Shown here one piece after another: positions 19,147-29,600 of a stretch of 40,568 bases of DNA. Below the pieces are notes generated by a model that saw only the letters and a program-made list of their open reading frames with translations, searched no databases and was not told where the DNA came from. The DNA is taken from positions 1 through 40,568 of the forward strand of contig JAFXTB010000069.1 in assembly GCA_017525225.1 (NCBI GenBank), read 5' to 3'. The translations under genes and the position numbers were made by a program. This DNA comes from Kiritimatiellia bacterium (GTDB lineage: Bacteria > Verrucomicrobiota > Kiritimatiellia > RFP12 > UBA1067). How positions within the stretch are numbered: position 1 is the first letter of the stretch; every line of letters begins with the position of its first letter.

Positions 19147-21152
19147 TCTGCAGCATCCTCCAGCCTGATGATGTAGTACGCCGCATCACTGGGTGTCCAT
19201 GTCTCACCCGGTGCGATCGTACGCGAAACCACATATCCGAGGTCCGGCGGCACTATCGCCTTGCTCCCGGTTATGTTCTCGCGCGTGTCTCCGTATATTG
19301 TATTGTCCGGAGAGAGTATATGCAAATTCCCTTTCCCCCACGGAATCGAGAGATCCACCCATGGACGCCACGTATAGTGGCTTTGCGGCATGGGGAATAT
19401 CGGCAGTGAAAGGGGTTCCGGCGGCGTAAAGCGCCAATATATCGCGCCGAGTTCGAAAGGTTCTCCTTTGTTCTCAACCGATACCACCTCTACAAGCACC
19501 TCCCTCGCATCCGTCCGGAACCAGTTTCGCAACGTCACCGTGAACCGGAGCCGTCCTCGCGGACTCTCCATCGCGTATGTCCTGCAAACCGACTTACCGC
19601 AATTCTCCTCCTTTACCGGAGCCTTGAACGCAAAACGCCGCCACTCCCACTTGCGCGGTTCCTCCGTGGCGCGGATCTTCACCACGGCCGACACGCGGCT
19701 GAAATCGAAATCGGCCAGCATCGCGGTACCTGTCGCACCTGGTATCTCCCGTTGGGCAAACGTTGCTACGGGGACTACCTTCCCAAGCGGCTCTACAAAT
19801 CTGCGGGGCTTGGGATAGCCCTTCTTCCGCATCGAATCGGCAGTGGCGTGGAATTCCTCGAACATCTTGACCAGCTCCGCATACGGCTCGCCCGCTTCGT
19901 TAATGAGCCCGTAGTTGCAATGCTTGGTCTTGCCGGGCCTCAGCTGCGTATCAACCCACATGAAGTAGTTGTAGCCGGCGATGGAAGGCGACGCGTTCAT
20001 CATCTCCGCGAAAAGGCGCGAAGCCATGGCGCGCTCGTGCTGCGTCCTGAAGCGCATTCCGCCGCCGCTCACGCACGGGAAGCCGCCCTCCACGGAGGGG
20101 AAACTCCATTCCGTCACGTGGAACGGCTTGCCGATGATCTTGCCTATGCGGTCTATCTCCCTGAACATTTCCTTGTCGGTCATATCGCCTTTAGAGTCCG
20201 CCAGGTCGGTGCCGGCGAGCAGCACGATGCCGCGCTCGAGATCGACCGGGGGATAGAGGTCGATGGTCACGACATCGCAGTACTTCGCGCAAGCCTCCAT
20301 GGTGGTGAAGGGTCCGTAGCCGCGAAGGCCGGCAAACATGCAACCCATGATCATGTGTCCGCTGTCCGCGGAACGGACCGCCGCCGTTGTGGTACGGAAG
20401 TACCGGTCCGCGACGACCTTCATGAAATCAAGCTTCGCCTCGCGGCTGCCGCCATCCTTGCGCGACGCCATGAACTCTTCGTAAGCCTTTCGCGCTGTGT
20501 GTCCCTCAGGCTGGGCGCAGATCACATCGCATAGCCCAACCTCGCGGTCCTGGCAGCCGTTCTCGCCCCACCACGGCAGTTCGCCGTCGAGGTAGATGCC
20601 TACGAGATCGAAGTCCGCCCCCAGCATGTTTAGCCGGGCTTTGGCAAGCTTGCGGCAATGGTATTGCCACTGCGGCGAGAAGACATTCGGGAAGAAACGC
20701 CCCGTCTTCCTCACGATCATCAAGTCGCGGTCGGCATCCTTGTCGAACATCGGCGCCCATGAAAATCCGACATGGATGAAATGTCCGAAACCGCGTCCGC
20801 GCAGGGAATCGTCGCTCCAGCTGCCAAGCGTGTTGAAGCCCCATTTCCGTAGTTGCCGTTCGACATCGTCCGCCCAGTCCTTCCGCGTCCTGAAGCGATC
20901 GATGTTGCGCTGCTTGTAGGCCGGGGGATGGCGGTCGGGCGTACCGTGGCCGCGCCACACCACCTGCTCCACGCCGCGGATGAATACGTCCCTGCCATCG
21001 GGATCGACGAACGTCCAGTAGCCGTCCGCGTCCTTGCGCACGCTCCAGTACGAGAGTCTTCTACCATGCGCCGCAGAAACTTCCTGCGCATGTCCAGGCA
21101 CAAGCGTACCCAGCACCGCAGAAACAACCATCGCCATCAGAATCTTCGCCAT
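19143..21152 (-). CDS. Secreted glycoside hydrolase, agarase-like (clan GH-A TIM barrel)
   Basis: 669 aa with a signal peptide ending near residue 22 (GHAQ). GYWTFVDPDGRDVFIRGVEQV at about residues 44-64 resembles the start of agarase-like GH50/GH86-type or related GH-A enzymes, in which a small beta domain leads into the barrel. Within the barrel, DLVGIYLDGELPWW (Glu191) and PFHVTEWSF (Glu348) are the likely acid/base and nucleophile positions at the ends of strands 4 and 7. Residues about 460-669 form a beta-sandwich. The target polysaccharide cannot be read from the sequence. AGAAGG precedes the ATG. It lies 59 bp after the SGNH-GH10 gene and overlaps the next gene by four bases. Confidence 0.8.
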   Translation of the reverse strand: MAKILMAMVVSAVLGTLVPGHAQEVSAAHGRRLSYWSVRKDADGYWTFVDPDGRDVFIRGVEQVVWRGHGTPDRHPPAYKQRNIDRFRTRKDWADDVERQLRKWGFNTLGSWSDDSLRGRGFGHFIHVGFSWAPMFDKDADRDLMIVRKTGRFFPNVFSPQWQYHCRKLAKARLNMLGADFDLVGIYLDGELPWWGENGCQDREVGLCDVICAQPEGHTARKAYEEFMASRKDGGSREAKLDFMKVVADRYFRTTTAAVRSADSGHMIMGCMFAGLRGYGPFTTMEACAKYCDVVTIDLYPPVDLERGIVLLAGTDLADSKGDMTDKEMFREIDRIGKIIGKPFHVTEWSFPSVEGGFPCVSGGGMRFRTQHERAMASRLFAEMMNASPSIAGYNYFMWVDTQLRPGKTKHCNYGLINEAGEPYAELVKMFEEFHATADSMRKKGYPKPRRFVEPLGKVVPVATFAQREIPGATGTAMLADFDFSRVSAVVKIRATEEPRKWEWRRFAFKAPVKEENCGKSVCRTYAMESPRGRLRFTVTLRNWFRTDAREVLVEVVSVENKGEPFELGAIYWRFTPPEPLSLPIFPMPQSHYTWRPWVDLSIPWGKGNLHILSPDNTIYGDTRENITGSKAIVPPDLGYVVSRTIAPGETWTPSDAAYYIIRLEDAAE

Positions 21153-21211
21153 AATGCCGCCTTCTGCCTGGATCTCTAGCAGCCTCCGTCTCCTTCACAT
21201 TTCCATGCCGG

Positions 21212-24200
21212 CTATTTCAGTTCCACTTGAATGGAATGATTCTGCTTCGCGGCATCCTGCCAGGAGATCCTGTATCGACCGCGAAAACCTCGGAACGTCA
21301 CCTTGCCGTCCTTCGCCACCGCTTCGACGCATGTTTTCCATCTACGGTGTATGAGATCGTAAAGCGCATGATAAACCGGCTTGGGACGTCCTTCTGCGTC
21401 CATGACCCCCGCCGAGCCGTTCTCCACTCCTCCATCCTTGCTCGCACCGTCCAGCGAATGCCACCAGGTTATACCGCAGGCGTTCGGCTGGGAGAACCAG
21501 CATCGGTAGAGATTCGCCGCCACCACCGCCTGCTGGCGCATCGCCTCCGGAGTCAGACCCGGTGCAGGAATGGTGATCTCCGACAGATTCACCGGACGGC
21601 CCGAACGTCCAAGCAGCGCAAACTGGCGGCGAATGCCTTCCGGCGTCTGCGGAAAACGTCCTATAATCTCAGCCCCGGCTACGATACGCATGAAGTCTTC
21701 GTCCCTGAAAATGTGGAACTGCGCACCGACCATGTCCACCCGTGCGCCGTGCACCAGAAGATCGTCCACCTGTGAAGCGTATTTCTGCCATCGCGAGTTG
21801 TCGTTTATCGCCAGCAGCGAGTGCGGTGACGCATGCCGCCCAGCCAGCAGAAACATCTCGAGCGTATAGTCACCTGGCATCAGGAAGTAATTGTCGCCCG
21901 GACACACACATATCGGCTTTCCTGTTTTGCAGGTACCGTATTTCTCCCACTCGGCGACAGATTCGTTCACCACGTCCCAGCTGTCGACCCGGTCACCGCA
22001 GTAATCCAGTATTTCGGCGACACGATTTTCCCAGAGTTTCTTCATGTTCGAGATAAACACCGGGCATTTCACGGCGATCTCGTCATCCGTGTAAAGTTTC
22101 TTCAGCTCCGCAATTCTCGCCTTATAGGCATTCAGCCAATCCCACTCCGCAAACAGTCGACTGATCGTCCCAGGGTCCTTGTACGGCAGACGGAGGAAAT
22201 CCTTCTCTTCCTGCGGACAGTATTTCTCGTATACCCAGAATGGAATCATCCACGAGGCGCTCGCCCATACCAACGGATGGCCGTGCACGATCATGCCGTG
22301 TTTCTTCGCGAACTCGAGATACTGGTCGGTAGATCTCGAAGGAGAAGCCATATACCGCTCGTGGGGAGTCATCCGGTCGCGTTCGCCGGATACAAAGGCG
22401 GATTCCAAATCGCCTTCGGTTGTTTTGAAATGGGGTTTCCCGGGAAGCGTCTCGAAACGCCGCCAATAGAAGTCTATGGTCACCTGGTTGAAGAGACGGG
22501 CGAAATTCTCCTCGTAACGTCTGTTGAGTTCCTCCGTCGGCAGGCGACCGATCTTAAAGCTGTGGGCTCCGAACCGGAACGCATGCGAAAGCTGCTCTAC
22601 CTTCACCGCCGTTCCGTCGGGAGCATCCACATTGAACACACCGTCGGCCTTGCGGTACCGTTCGATGTCCGCATCGATGCGTGCCTGCTCCTTGTCGTTC
22701 CATATCGCCATGTACGAATCGCTCATCGCCGCACTTGCGGCGGCACATTCCTTTCCGCCACGGAACGTGAACACCTTTACCCGCGCGGACGGAACGGTGT
22801 GTTGCGTCTCGACACCATCGTGACGCAGAGTGAAGAACGCCCTCCGGGCCGGATGGTAGTTGAACACGGCCACAAGCAGTTCGTCACCCTTCTTGTACGC
22901 GACATGCTGCAGGAACGACACGTTCCTGAACGATGCGATCGTCCTGTGGAACGCCGTTGCGTCCGGCTTCGGCCAGTCCGCCCCGGGAACAATCTCCACC
23001 TTCCCGTCGACGCGCTCGGCGCCGGCGATGAAGCCTTCCCACTTGGCGGCTAGAGACACTGCGTCGGCATAGGCCTTCCAATAGCGCGAGTCGTACCCCA
23101 TCGGGAAGAAATAGACGAGCGCGGCATCCCATCCGTTGAAGAAGTACGCGGAAAGGTTGAGGCCGAGAATCTCAGGCTCGATGAGCCAGCTTGAGCACTG
23201 CAGGCCATGCGGATAAGCCATCAGCTTGAGCCCGGGATAGTCGCGGTGCGCGGCCTCGGCACCCTCGCGCGCGTTGTAGAAGTCCATGAGCCACTTTGTC
23301 CCGGGATTTACGAACGGCGAGGATGCGTCCCACACGCCTGAATACGGTCCCCACGGGCAGACCCATGCGAGATCCCTGCCGTAGTCGATCGTGTCGAACT
23401 CGGCATTGTCCACCACGCCCACCCAGTTGCGCGTAATCTGCTCGCGATGCACCGCAGGTATCAGACCCAGCGATGATTCGCCGCCTGTCGCCTTGCGTAT
23501 CCATTTATCCAGCGTGCGCACGACCTCTGCGCACTGCCACGATCTGAACTTCACGACACGGTCGCCGTAACGCCCTTCCCTGGCGATGCAGTCCGGCCAG
23601 TCCTTCGCGACATCCTCTTGGGGCAGTTGAGCCCAGCGCGCGAATTCGTCCCGGCATGATTCGCACATGCAACCTTCCCTGCGGTAGAAGAACGGTTCCC
23701 AGTTCGCGTAGCTTCCATCGGCCCCGGCATGCACATCGTTTATCCGCGCCACGACGTTCGTCATGAAGAACGGCTTCTCCCTGTACACCGCAACGGGACA
23801 GATGGCGTGTTCGAGCCATCTGCTGCGCTTCGGGTGCAACGCCACGAACCGCTCGCCCTCCGGCGCCTTGCCGAAATAAAGCGAATACGCGTTGCCGATG
23901 GGCGACTCCGCCATCGCATGCTTGATGCCGGCCCTGCGCCACATGTCGAAAGGATTGATCTTCCGGCCCCATCCCTTGACCCATCTTACGCCACATCCGA
24001 CCATGAACCTGGCGTACGCCTCGTCCGCAGCGGCATCTCCCGAAAGCAGTCCAGAGGGAGACGCGAACGAAACACCATACAGAAACTTCTCCGGCGCCTG
24101 CGCCTTTATCTCCGGTATGACGAACAGCTCGAGGCTTTCCTCGTTCGAAGCCGTCCGCCCGTCGATCTCCAGACGGAACTTCGCCTTGCCGCGCGTGCCA

Positions 24201-25765
24201 TGCGGCGCCGTCGTGCCGACGATAAGACCCTGCCTTCCCCACCAGTCGAACTTGCCGCTCTGCGGCGGACGCATGGGTATGCGGTAGCGGACCTCCATCC
24301 CGCCGTCGGGAAGCGTCTTTTCACGCACAGTTCCCGACAAGGCGTTCATCGGCGCGACGCACCTGAACCCAGGGGGCAGAGTCGCTACGAATTCATATCG
24401 GCACTTCGCATCCTTCTCTCGTGCGCGGGCCCTGCGCCACATGTAGTTGACTATCGCCAGACCGTTCGAGGAAACGGCGAAGTCGCGCCCGAGCCAGCCA
24501 TGCGGGGTGATGAACAGCTCCACATCCGGCGAAGACGGGTCGTCTTTCACCTCAACCGCCTCGATGTTCTTGAACTCAAGTGTGCCATGGCTCTCAACGC
24601 GCAGACAAAGGTCGATTTCCCTGACAGACTGTGGTATGTTGAACTCGCGGCTGAAGAGATGGAAGAATTCGTCCGTCTGCCCTATCACCGAGTACAGATA
24701 GCCCTTGTCGTTGAATTCCCTGGCGAACAGGAACATGATGGACCGTCCCGGCTTGCCGGCCTCGGGAGATGCGCGATAGTGGAATCTGATACGCAGGCGT
24801 CTCGCAGAGTCGCCGCCGAAAACGATTTTCGTCCGCCACTGCGCAGCATCGTCCTGCGGTCCCTTGCCGGTGCCGACGAGTTTCACTGGGCTGACGCACC
24901 TCTTGTCGGGAGGAAGCATGTTCACGCCACCCAGATCCTTTTCAAATATCTCCGCCGAAAGTCTCTCGAAGTCGAAGGACACTCCCGTGCATGCCTTGCG
25001 GAAGATCGGCGCCAGCGCCTCCGCCCAGATGTCGTATGCAGGCGGAGCGGGGTGGAGATCGTCCGGCTTCATCAGCTCCTTCCTCAGAGTGCCGTCGGAA
25101 TTGAGGAAGCGTTCGTTGAAATCGCACCAGATTATGCGTTTACCGTCGGCAAAAGGACGTATCAGGGCGTTCACCTTCGAGTTGCGCACACGCCAGGGAT
25201 GGTCGGCGGTGGCTCCGCTGGGGAAGATCGGGTGAAACACCACCTTGGCGAGCGGCTGCTTGGCGACGATCACATCGAGGATGGCCTTTATTCCAGTGGC
25301 GGTATCTTCAGGCCTACCGCCGTTGTTGGTACCGACCATCAACACGAAGCACTTGGCCGTGTAGCCGTCCAACTCGCCGTTGAGAAGGCGCCATAGCACA
25401 TTCTGGGTGCCATCTCCGCCAAAGCCGAGGTTCAGAACGGAATACTGCCTCTTCAACTCCGCCAGCGGTCTACCCCCGAAGTCCGATCCAGGACCTCTGG
25501 CGCCTTCCCAGTTGTGCGTGATCGAGTCGCCAATGAAGACGATGTCGATCTCGCCGCCGGAGGCCTCTATCTGCGCGAGCTTCTTGGCGTGACGATCCTC
25601 CCACCAACCGGGGTATGGATCCCAGCTATGCTTCATCCCAATACAGCTTTTCGGCGTCGCCGCCGCGCATTTGCCCACCTCTGCCGAATTTCCATGTACA
25701 GGCCACGTCGCAAGCGCGGCAGCCAATGCGACAACTGTCAGCGATCCAACAGGCGGCATTCTCAT
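21212..25765 (-). CDS. Multidomain enzyme: SGNH esterase + central TIM-like domain + GH10 xylanase
   Basis: 1517 aa with signal peptide. Residues about 70-265 are an SGNH/GDSL esterase: FIGDSITH (Ser81), GFGGDG, VGTNN (Asn147), DDLHP (Asp235, His238). About 270-550 are two beta-sandwich regions. About 555-930 look like a TIM-barrel glycosidase-type domain with a CMCESC cysteine cluster near residue 700, seen in GH42-like and related proteins; its active site is not clear. About 1015-1475 are GH10: HAFRFGAHSF, HGHPLVW, WDVVNES (acid/base Glu1268) and NLSEITIP (nucleophile Glu1396). A short beta tail (VTFRGFRGRYRISW) closes it. This couples deacetylation or feruloyl removal with xylan backbone cleavage. 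A GTG at 25777 overlapping the upstream stop is possible, but AAGGAG is correctly spaced only for 25765. Confidence 0.92.
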   Translation of the reverse strand: MRMPPVGSLTVVALAAALATWPVHGNSAEVGKCAAATPKSCIGMKHSWDPYPGWWEDRHAKKLAQIEASGGEIDIVFIGDSITHNWEGARGPGSDFGGRPLAELKRQYSVLNLGFGGDGTQNVLWRLLNGELDGYTAKCFVLMVGTNNGGRPEDTATGIKAILDVIVAKQPLAKVVFHPIFPSGATADHPWRVRNSKVNALIRPFADGKRIIWCDFNERFLNSDGTLRKELMKPDDLHPAPPAYDIWAEALAPIFRKACTGVSFDFERLSAEIFEKDLGGVNMLPPDKRCVSPVKLVGTGKGPQDDAAQWRTKIVFGGDSARRLRIRFHYRASPEAGKPGRSIMFLFAREFNDKGYLYSVIGQTDEFFHLFSREFNIPQSVREIDLCLRVESHGTLEFKNIEAVEVKDDPSSPDVELFITPHGWLGRDFAVSSNGLAIVNYMWRRARAREKDAKCRYEFVATLPPGFRCVAPMNALSGTVREKTLPDGGMEVRYRIPMRPPQSGKFDWWGRQGLIVGTTAPHGTRGKAKFRLEIDGRTASNEESLELFVIPEIKAQAPEKFLYGVSFASPSGLLSGDAAADEAYARFMVGCGVRWVKGWGRKINPFDMWRRAGIKHAMAESPIGNAYSLYFGKAPEGERFVALHPKRSRWLEHAICPVAVYREKPFFMTNVVARINDVHAGADGSYANWEPFFYRREGCMCESCRDEFARWAQLPQEDVAKDWPDCIAREGRYGDRVVKFRSWQCAEVVRTLDKWIRKATGGESSLGLIPAVHREQITRNWVGVVDNAEFDTIDYGRDLAWVCPWGPYSGVWDASSPFVNPGTKWLMDFYNAREGAEAAHRDYPGLKLMAYPHGLQCSSWLIEPEILGLNLSAYFFNGWDAALVYFFPMGYDSRYWKAYADAVSLAAKWEGFIAGAERVDGKVEIVPGADWPKPDATAFHRTIASFRNVSFLQHVAYKKGDELLVAVFNYHPARRAFFTLRHDGVETQHTVPSARVKVFTFRGGKECAAASAAMSDSYMAIWNDKEQARIDADIERYRKADGVFNVDAPDGTAVKVEQLSHAFRFGAHSFKIGRLPTEELNRRYEENFARLFNQVTIDFYWRRFETLPGKPHFKTTEGDLESAFVSGERDRMTPHERYMASPSRSTDQYLEFAKKHGMIVHGHPLVWASASWMIPFWVYEKYCPQEEKDFLRLPYKDPGTISRLFAEWDWLNAYKARIAELKKLYTDDEIAVKCPVFISNMKKLWENRVAEILDYCGDRVDSWDVVNESVAEWEKYGTCKTGKPICVCPGDNYFLMPGDYTLEMFLLAGRHASPHSLLAINDNSRWQKYASQVDDLLVHGARVDMVGAQFHIFRDEDFMRIVAGAEIIGRFPQTPEGIRRQFALLGRSGRPVNLSEITIPAPGLTPEAMRQQAVVAANLYRCWFSQPNACGITWWHSLDGASKDGGVENGSAGVMDAEGRPKPVYHALYDLIHRRWKTCVEAVAKDGKVTFRGFRGRYRISWQDAAKQNHSIQVELK

Positions 25766-25773
25766 CGCAGTCT

Positions 25774-26601
25774 TCACTCCTTGAAGCCGGGGGGCAGGGC
25801 ATAGAGCCTGGCTGCGATAGTACGCGCCATGCGCTGATGGCCCAGCCCGTTCGGATGGAGGTTGTCCTTCCCGTTCTCCCCGCCGTCGCGGAAATACTTC
25901 GCGTAGGCGGGATCGGCGGGATGAAGGCCGGAATCGCGGTAGAGGTCAATCACCGGAACACCCCAGATGTCCGCAGCCTCGCGCAGAACCTTGACATAGT
26001 CCTCAAGGTACAGCCCCAGAACGTTCGGGAAGCATTCCGACGGCTGCACGTTCGAACCTCCGAAATTCGCATAGCCGCGATGGAGGGGTGTCATGATGAC
26101 GATCTGCTGGTCGGGGAAGTTCTGCTTGAGGTATTCCATCACCGTGTTGATCCGGCCACGGAACGTGCCCATGTTCTTCACGAAACTCCGGCGCGGCTGG
26201 CGGATCGTCACACCCCGCCGGTCGACATCCTCCTCTGCGACGGAGAACCATTCGCCCAGCGGGACACCTGAGTTGAAGTCGTTCGTTCCAAGCAGTATCA
26301 GGATTGCGTCCGGCGAATCGCCCATCTCGTTGCGCATCTTCTGCGCCATCGGATAGATGTGCTTCCATTGGTAGCCGCTTACCGCGTAGACGTGAGGCTC
26401 GATGCCGTACATCTCCTGCAGGTAGCTCCAGTACACCTTGTGCCCGTGGCGTTCGAACTGCGTAGGATCGGTGATTGAATCGCCCAGATAGACAACCTTC
26501 TTTCCGTTCCATGGATGTGGCGCGGGCGTTGCCGCCGCGCAAGGCAAGGCGATCGCCGCAAGCGCCACCATGGACGCAACTACCAACATTGGCATCTTCA
26601 T
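25774..26601 (-). CDS. Secreted SGNH/GDSL-type esterase
   Basis: 275 aa with a signal peptide (cleavage near residue 23, AAA-TP). SGNH blocks are complete: block I VVYLGDSITD (Ser42), a Gly-containing block II (AVSGYQW), block III LLGTND (Asn107) and block V DNLHPNGLGH (Asp246, His249). Such enzymes remove acetyl or other acyl groups from xylan, pectin or related glycans outside the cytoplasm; rhamnogalacturonan acetylesterases share this layout. AAAGGAG lies eight bases before the ATG. It sits 18 bp after the beta-helix gene and its stop is eight bases before the SGNH-GH10 start, so it belongs to the same operon and presumably works on the same polysaccharide. Confidence 0.92.
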   Translation of the reverse strand: MKMPMLVVASMVALAAIALPCAAATPAPHPWNGKKVVYLGDSITDPTQFERHGHKVYWSYLQEMYGIEPHVYAVSGYQWKHIYPMAQKMRNEMGDSPDAILILLGTNDFNSGVPLGEWFSVAEEDVDRRGVTIRQPRRSFVKNMGTFRGRINTVMEYLKQNFPDQQIVIMTPLHRGYANFGGSNVQPSECFPNVLGLYLEDYVKVLREAADIWGVPVIDLYRDSGLHPADPAYAKYFRDGGENGKDNLHPNGLGHQRMARTIAARLYALPPGFKE

Positions 26602-26619
26602 TTCCGCACTCCTTTCACT

Positions 26620-29600
26620 CTACCTGAACGATACCGCCATTCCCCTGTTCATGGCGATACCGGAAAGCACGACTGGCGCGCCATCGGCGGCAAAGGCGAG
26701 GTTCATGAAATCGGCGAACGACACGATCCGCATGAACTGGTTGGCTCCGGCCGGAAGGACCGTCGCGCTCGCGCCATCCCTCAGAACCGAACAGGTACCG
26801 CCCGCATCCACCGAAGCCATGAGCGTATAGGATGCGCCGGCGCGCCCTGCATGGCCGACCGTCGCCTCCAGCGAGGCACCGGCAGGCATCGATACGCCGG
26901 ATGCCGTCAACTCCACCTCCGGCGAGGCCGCCGTCACCGCCACCGCAGCCCCAAGGCGCTGCGAATAGACGGGCAGCCATACGGCCTCCACCGCGCCGAC
27001 ATCCATCCGGGCCCCGTTCACGGCGCGCGGATTGCCGTAAACGTCCAGAGCGCCAAGCTTCGAGGCGTCGTACATGGACGCATCACCCGCATCGACCGCG
27101 ATGTTCGACCCGATCGCCGGCGCGTAGCTCCCGTCTATCGCCAGTTCGTCATCGGTTGCCGCGACAAGGCAGGCGTTTGTGGTGACGTTTGCGTGGACTC
27201 CAACCCTCGTCGCCATCGCCGCGCTGAAGACGCAATTTGAAAATCCGACAGTCTCAAACGTGTCCTTGTCGCCAAGTATGAGCGTGTTGCATACCCTGTG
27301 GCAGTTCCTCAGAAGCACTATGCCGACCGCCACACCATCGGGATTTACATTGTCGGAAGCAAACGTGCAGTTGTCGCTGGACACAAAGTACATGGTGTAT
27401 CCTCCACGATTGCCGGCAACAATGCAATTGTTCAGCACGGCTGTACCGGTATTGGACGGTGAACCAGATCCGTGCCCTCTCACGGCCGAACCATTTCCAT
27501 TGGGAGCAAGCCTGTTACAGACGATCCGGCATCGGTTGTAAGTACCGTTGTATCCGCCGCCGCCACGATATGCCACATTGTTGGAAATGATGCAGTCGGT
27601 GACGACTGCTGTATTGTTGCGGGCGAGAATCCCGCCTCCTACGCTATTATCGTTGTTATCGCTTGTATAGCCCGTACGTCCGCCCATGACTGTGAAGCCG
27701 GTCAGCCTCGCATTGGCCTCCATGAACACGCCGCGCACGGCGTCGTTGCCGCATCCGTTCACATCCGGATCCGATGCATCCTCGCCTACGATGAACGTGT
27801 TCGTGGCCGAACCCTGCGACACCAGCTCCACACCAGAAGGTATGTAGGCCCTGCTGCCAACAGTGGGGGAACTGCCGTACGTGACAACGGTGGAATGGTG
27901 GAACACGCCAGAACCATAGGTGCCGGGCGCCACATGCACGACATCACCGGACACCGCGTTCGTGAGAGCGCCAAGAAGCGTCTGCTTCGGATTCGCCGCC
28001 GTTCCAGTTCCCGTCTCGTCGCTGCCATCCCTATCGCTCACATACCAGTTGGTGTCGTATATCGCACGGATGGAATACGGTTCGTCGCACAGCGCACCCG
28101 GCGGAATCTCCAGCGTGTAGGCTACGCCTTCCACGAGCTGCGTCACGCCATCCACCTCGAATCCAATGAGAGGGCGCGGCGTCGTGGCGGTAAATTCAAT
28201 CGACGACTGCATCGGCGCCAGCACGCTGGTGCCGGACGGGCTAATGCCATCGCCTTCGGCCACGACCGTAGGCGCGAACGCCTGCACCGCGCCGCAGAGC
28301 GGCTTGCCGTCGATGAACCGCAAAGGATTGCCGTAGAAGTCGCGGCCTATGAATATGTGGTAGTCGGAAGAATAGTCGAACGTGCCGTAGGACTTCACAG
28401 GCGACGCCGGCAGAAGACGAAGATCCCCGGATGCAGGAGCAGCGAAAAGCGGATCGGCCTTGATGCACGACGCTCCCTGGTGTGCACCGCCGGAATACTG
28501 CACCACGCCGCCATAGAGCGGATTTCTGTTATTGCTTGCATTTGGGAAGCTGATCACGGAATTGTAGTTCGTGGAATTGCCATTTATGATGTTGCTTCCG
28601 GCGTAGAGGCTGGAGTACATGGAGCAGTTGTAGAAGTACTGGTACTCGTAGCTGCCGAAATGTCCGCCATTGTTGTTCGCAATAATCAGGAACGCGCCCC
28701 TGGTCGTGCGTATGATGCCGGAACCTCCCTCTGTTCCGCTGGTCGTGTACTGCCTATTGTCGGCGACAAGGCATCTGAATGCGTAGACAGTTGACGATGT
28801 CCCGCTTTCCTTACCATTTATGGCAACACCCTGATATCCTACATTGTTGGAGACTACACAGTCCGTAATATGGGAACCTGCGGAAAGAAACGCCCCTGCA
28901 CCACGGCGACCAGTGTTATTGACCGTACCATCTGTAGTTCGGCCACCCGTGAGCGTAAAGCCTTGTATTGCAGATCCTACACTTGACTTGCCCAGGTACA
29001 GGCAACGCGTGGCACCATCTCCCATTCCGTACGGCCAGACATCCTGAGCTACGGAAGTGTCCACTCCGCCAACGATGAAGTTGTTCGTCGGCCCGCCCAC
29101 GCCCACGATGCGGATGTCTTTGCCGTTGAAACCAATGCGGCAGGCGAGGTTTTCGTATGTGGCGCCGCCGGTGGAGAACGTCCCTCCATTACAATAGATT
29201 ATGCTTTTCCCGGAAGCGATGGAATTGATGGCCGTCTGGAGATCCTTGTAGGGGGCATCCTCCGTGCCATCCTCGGTCGCGGCCGTTGAACTCTGCTGCA
29301 CATAGATGACATTTGCGGCTTCTACAGGCGTAAGCGTGAGCGTGGACGCCGGATCCTGCGGTGGCGCGATCTCGTACGTTCCATCAAGGTACGGGTAGCG
29401 CATCACCGTATCCGCCCCGCTGGCGCTGAAGCCGTACAGCCCGGCCCACTTGTTGGTCTCGAAGGAAACCTTCACCACGATCGGCCATTCCATCGCGCGC
29501 ACGTACGCAAGGTCGCCCCTGATCAACGTGTCGGCATCGCCGTTGAAGCGGTAGGCGTTATGGTTCAACTTGTGTGCGTATGCGACAGAAGCCCCTTCCG

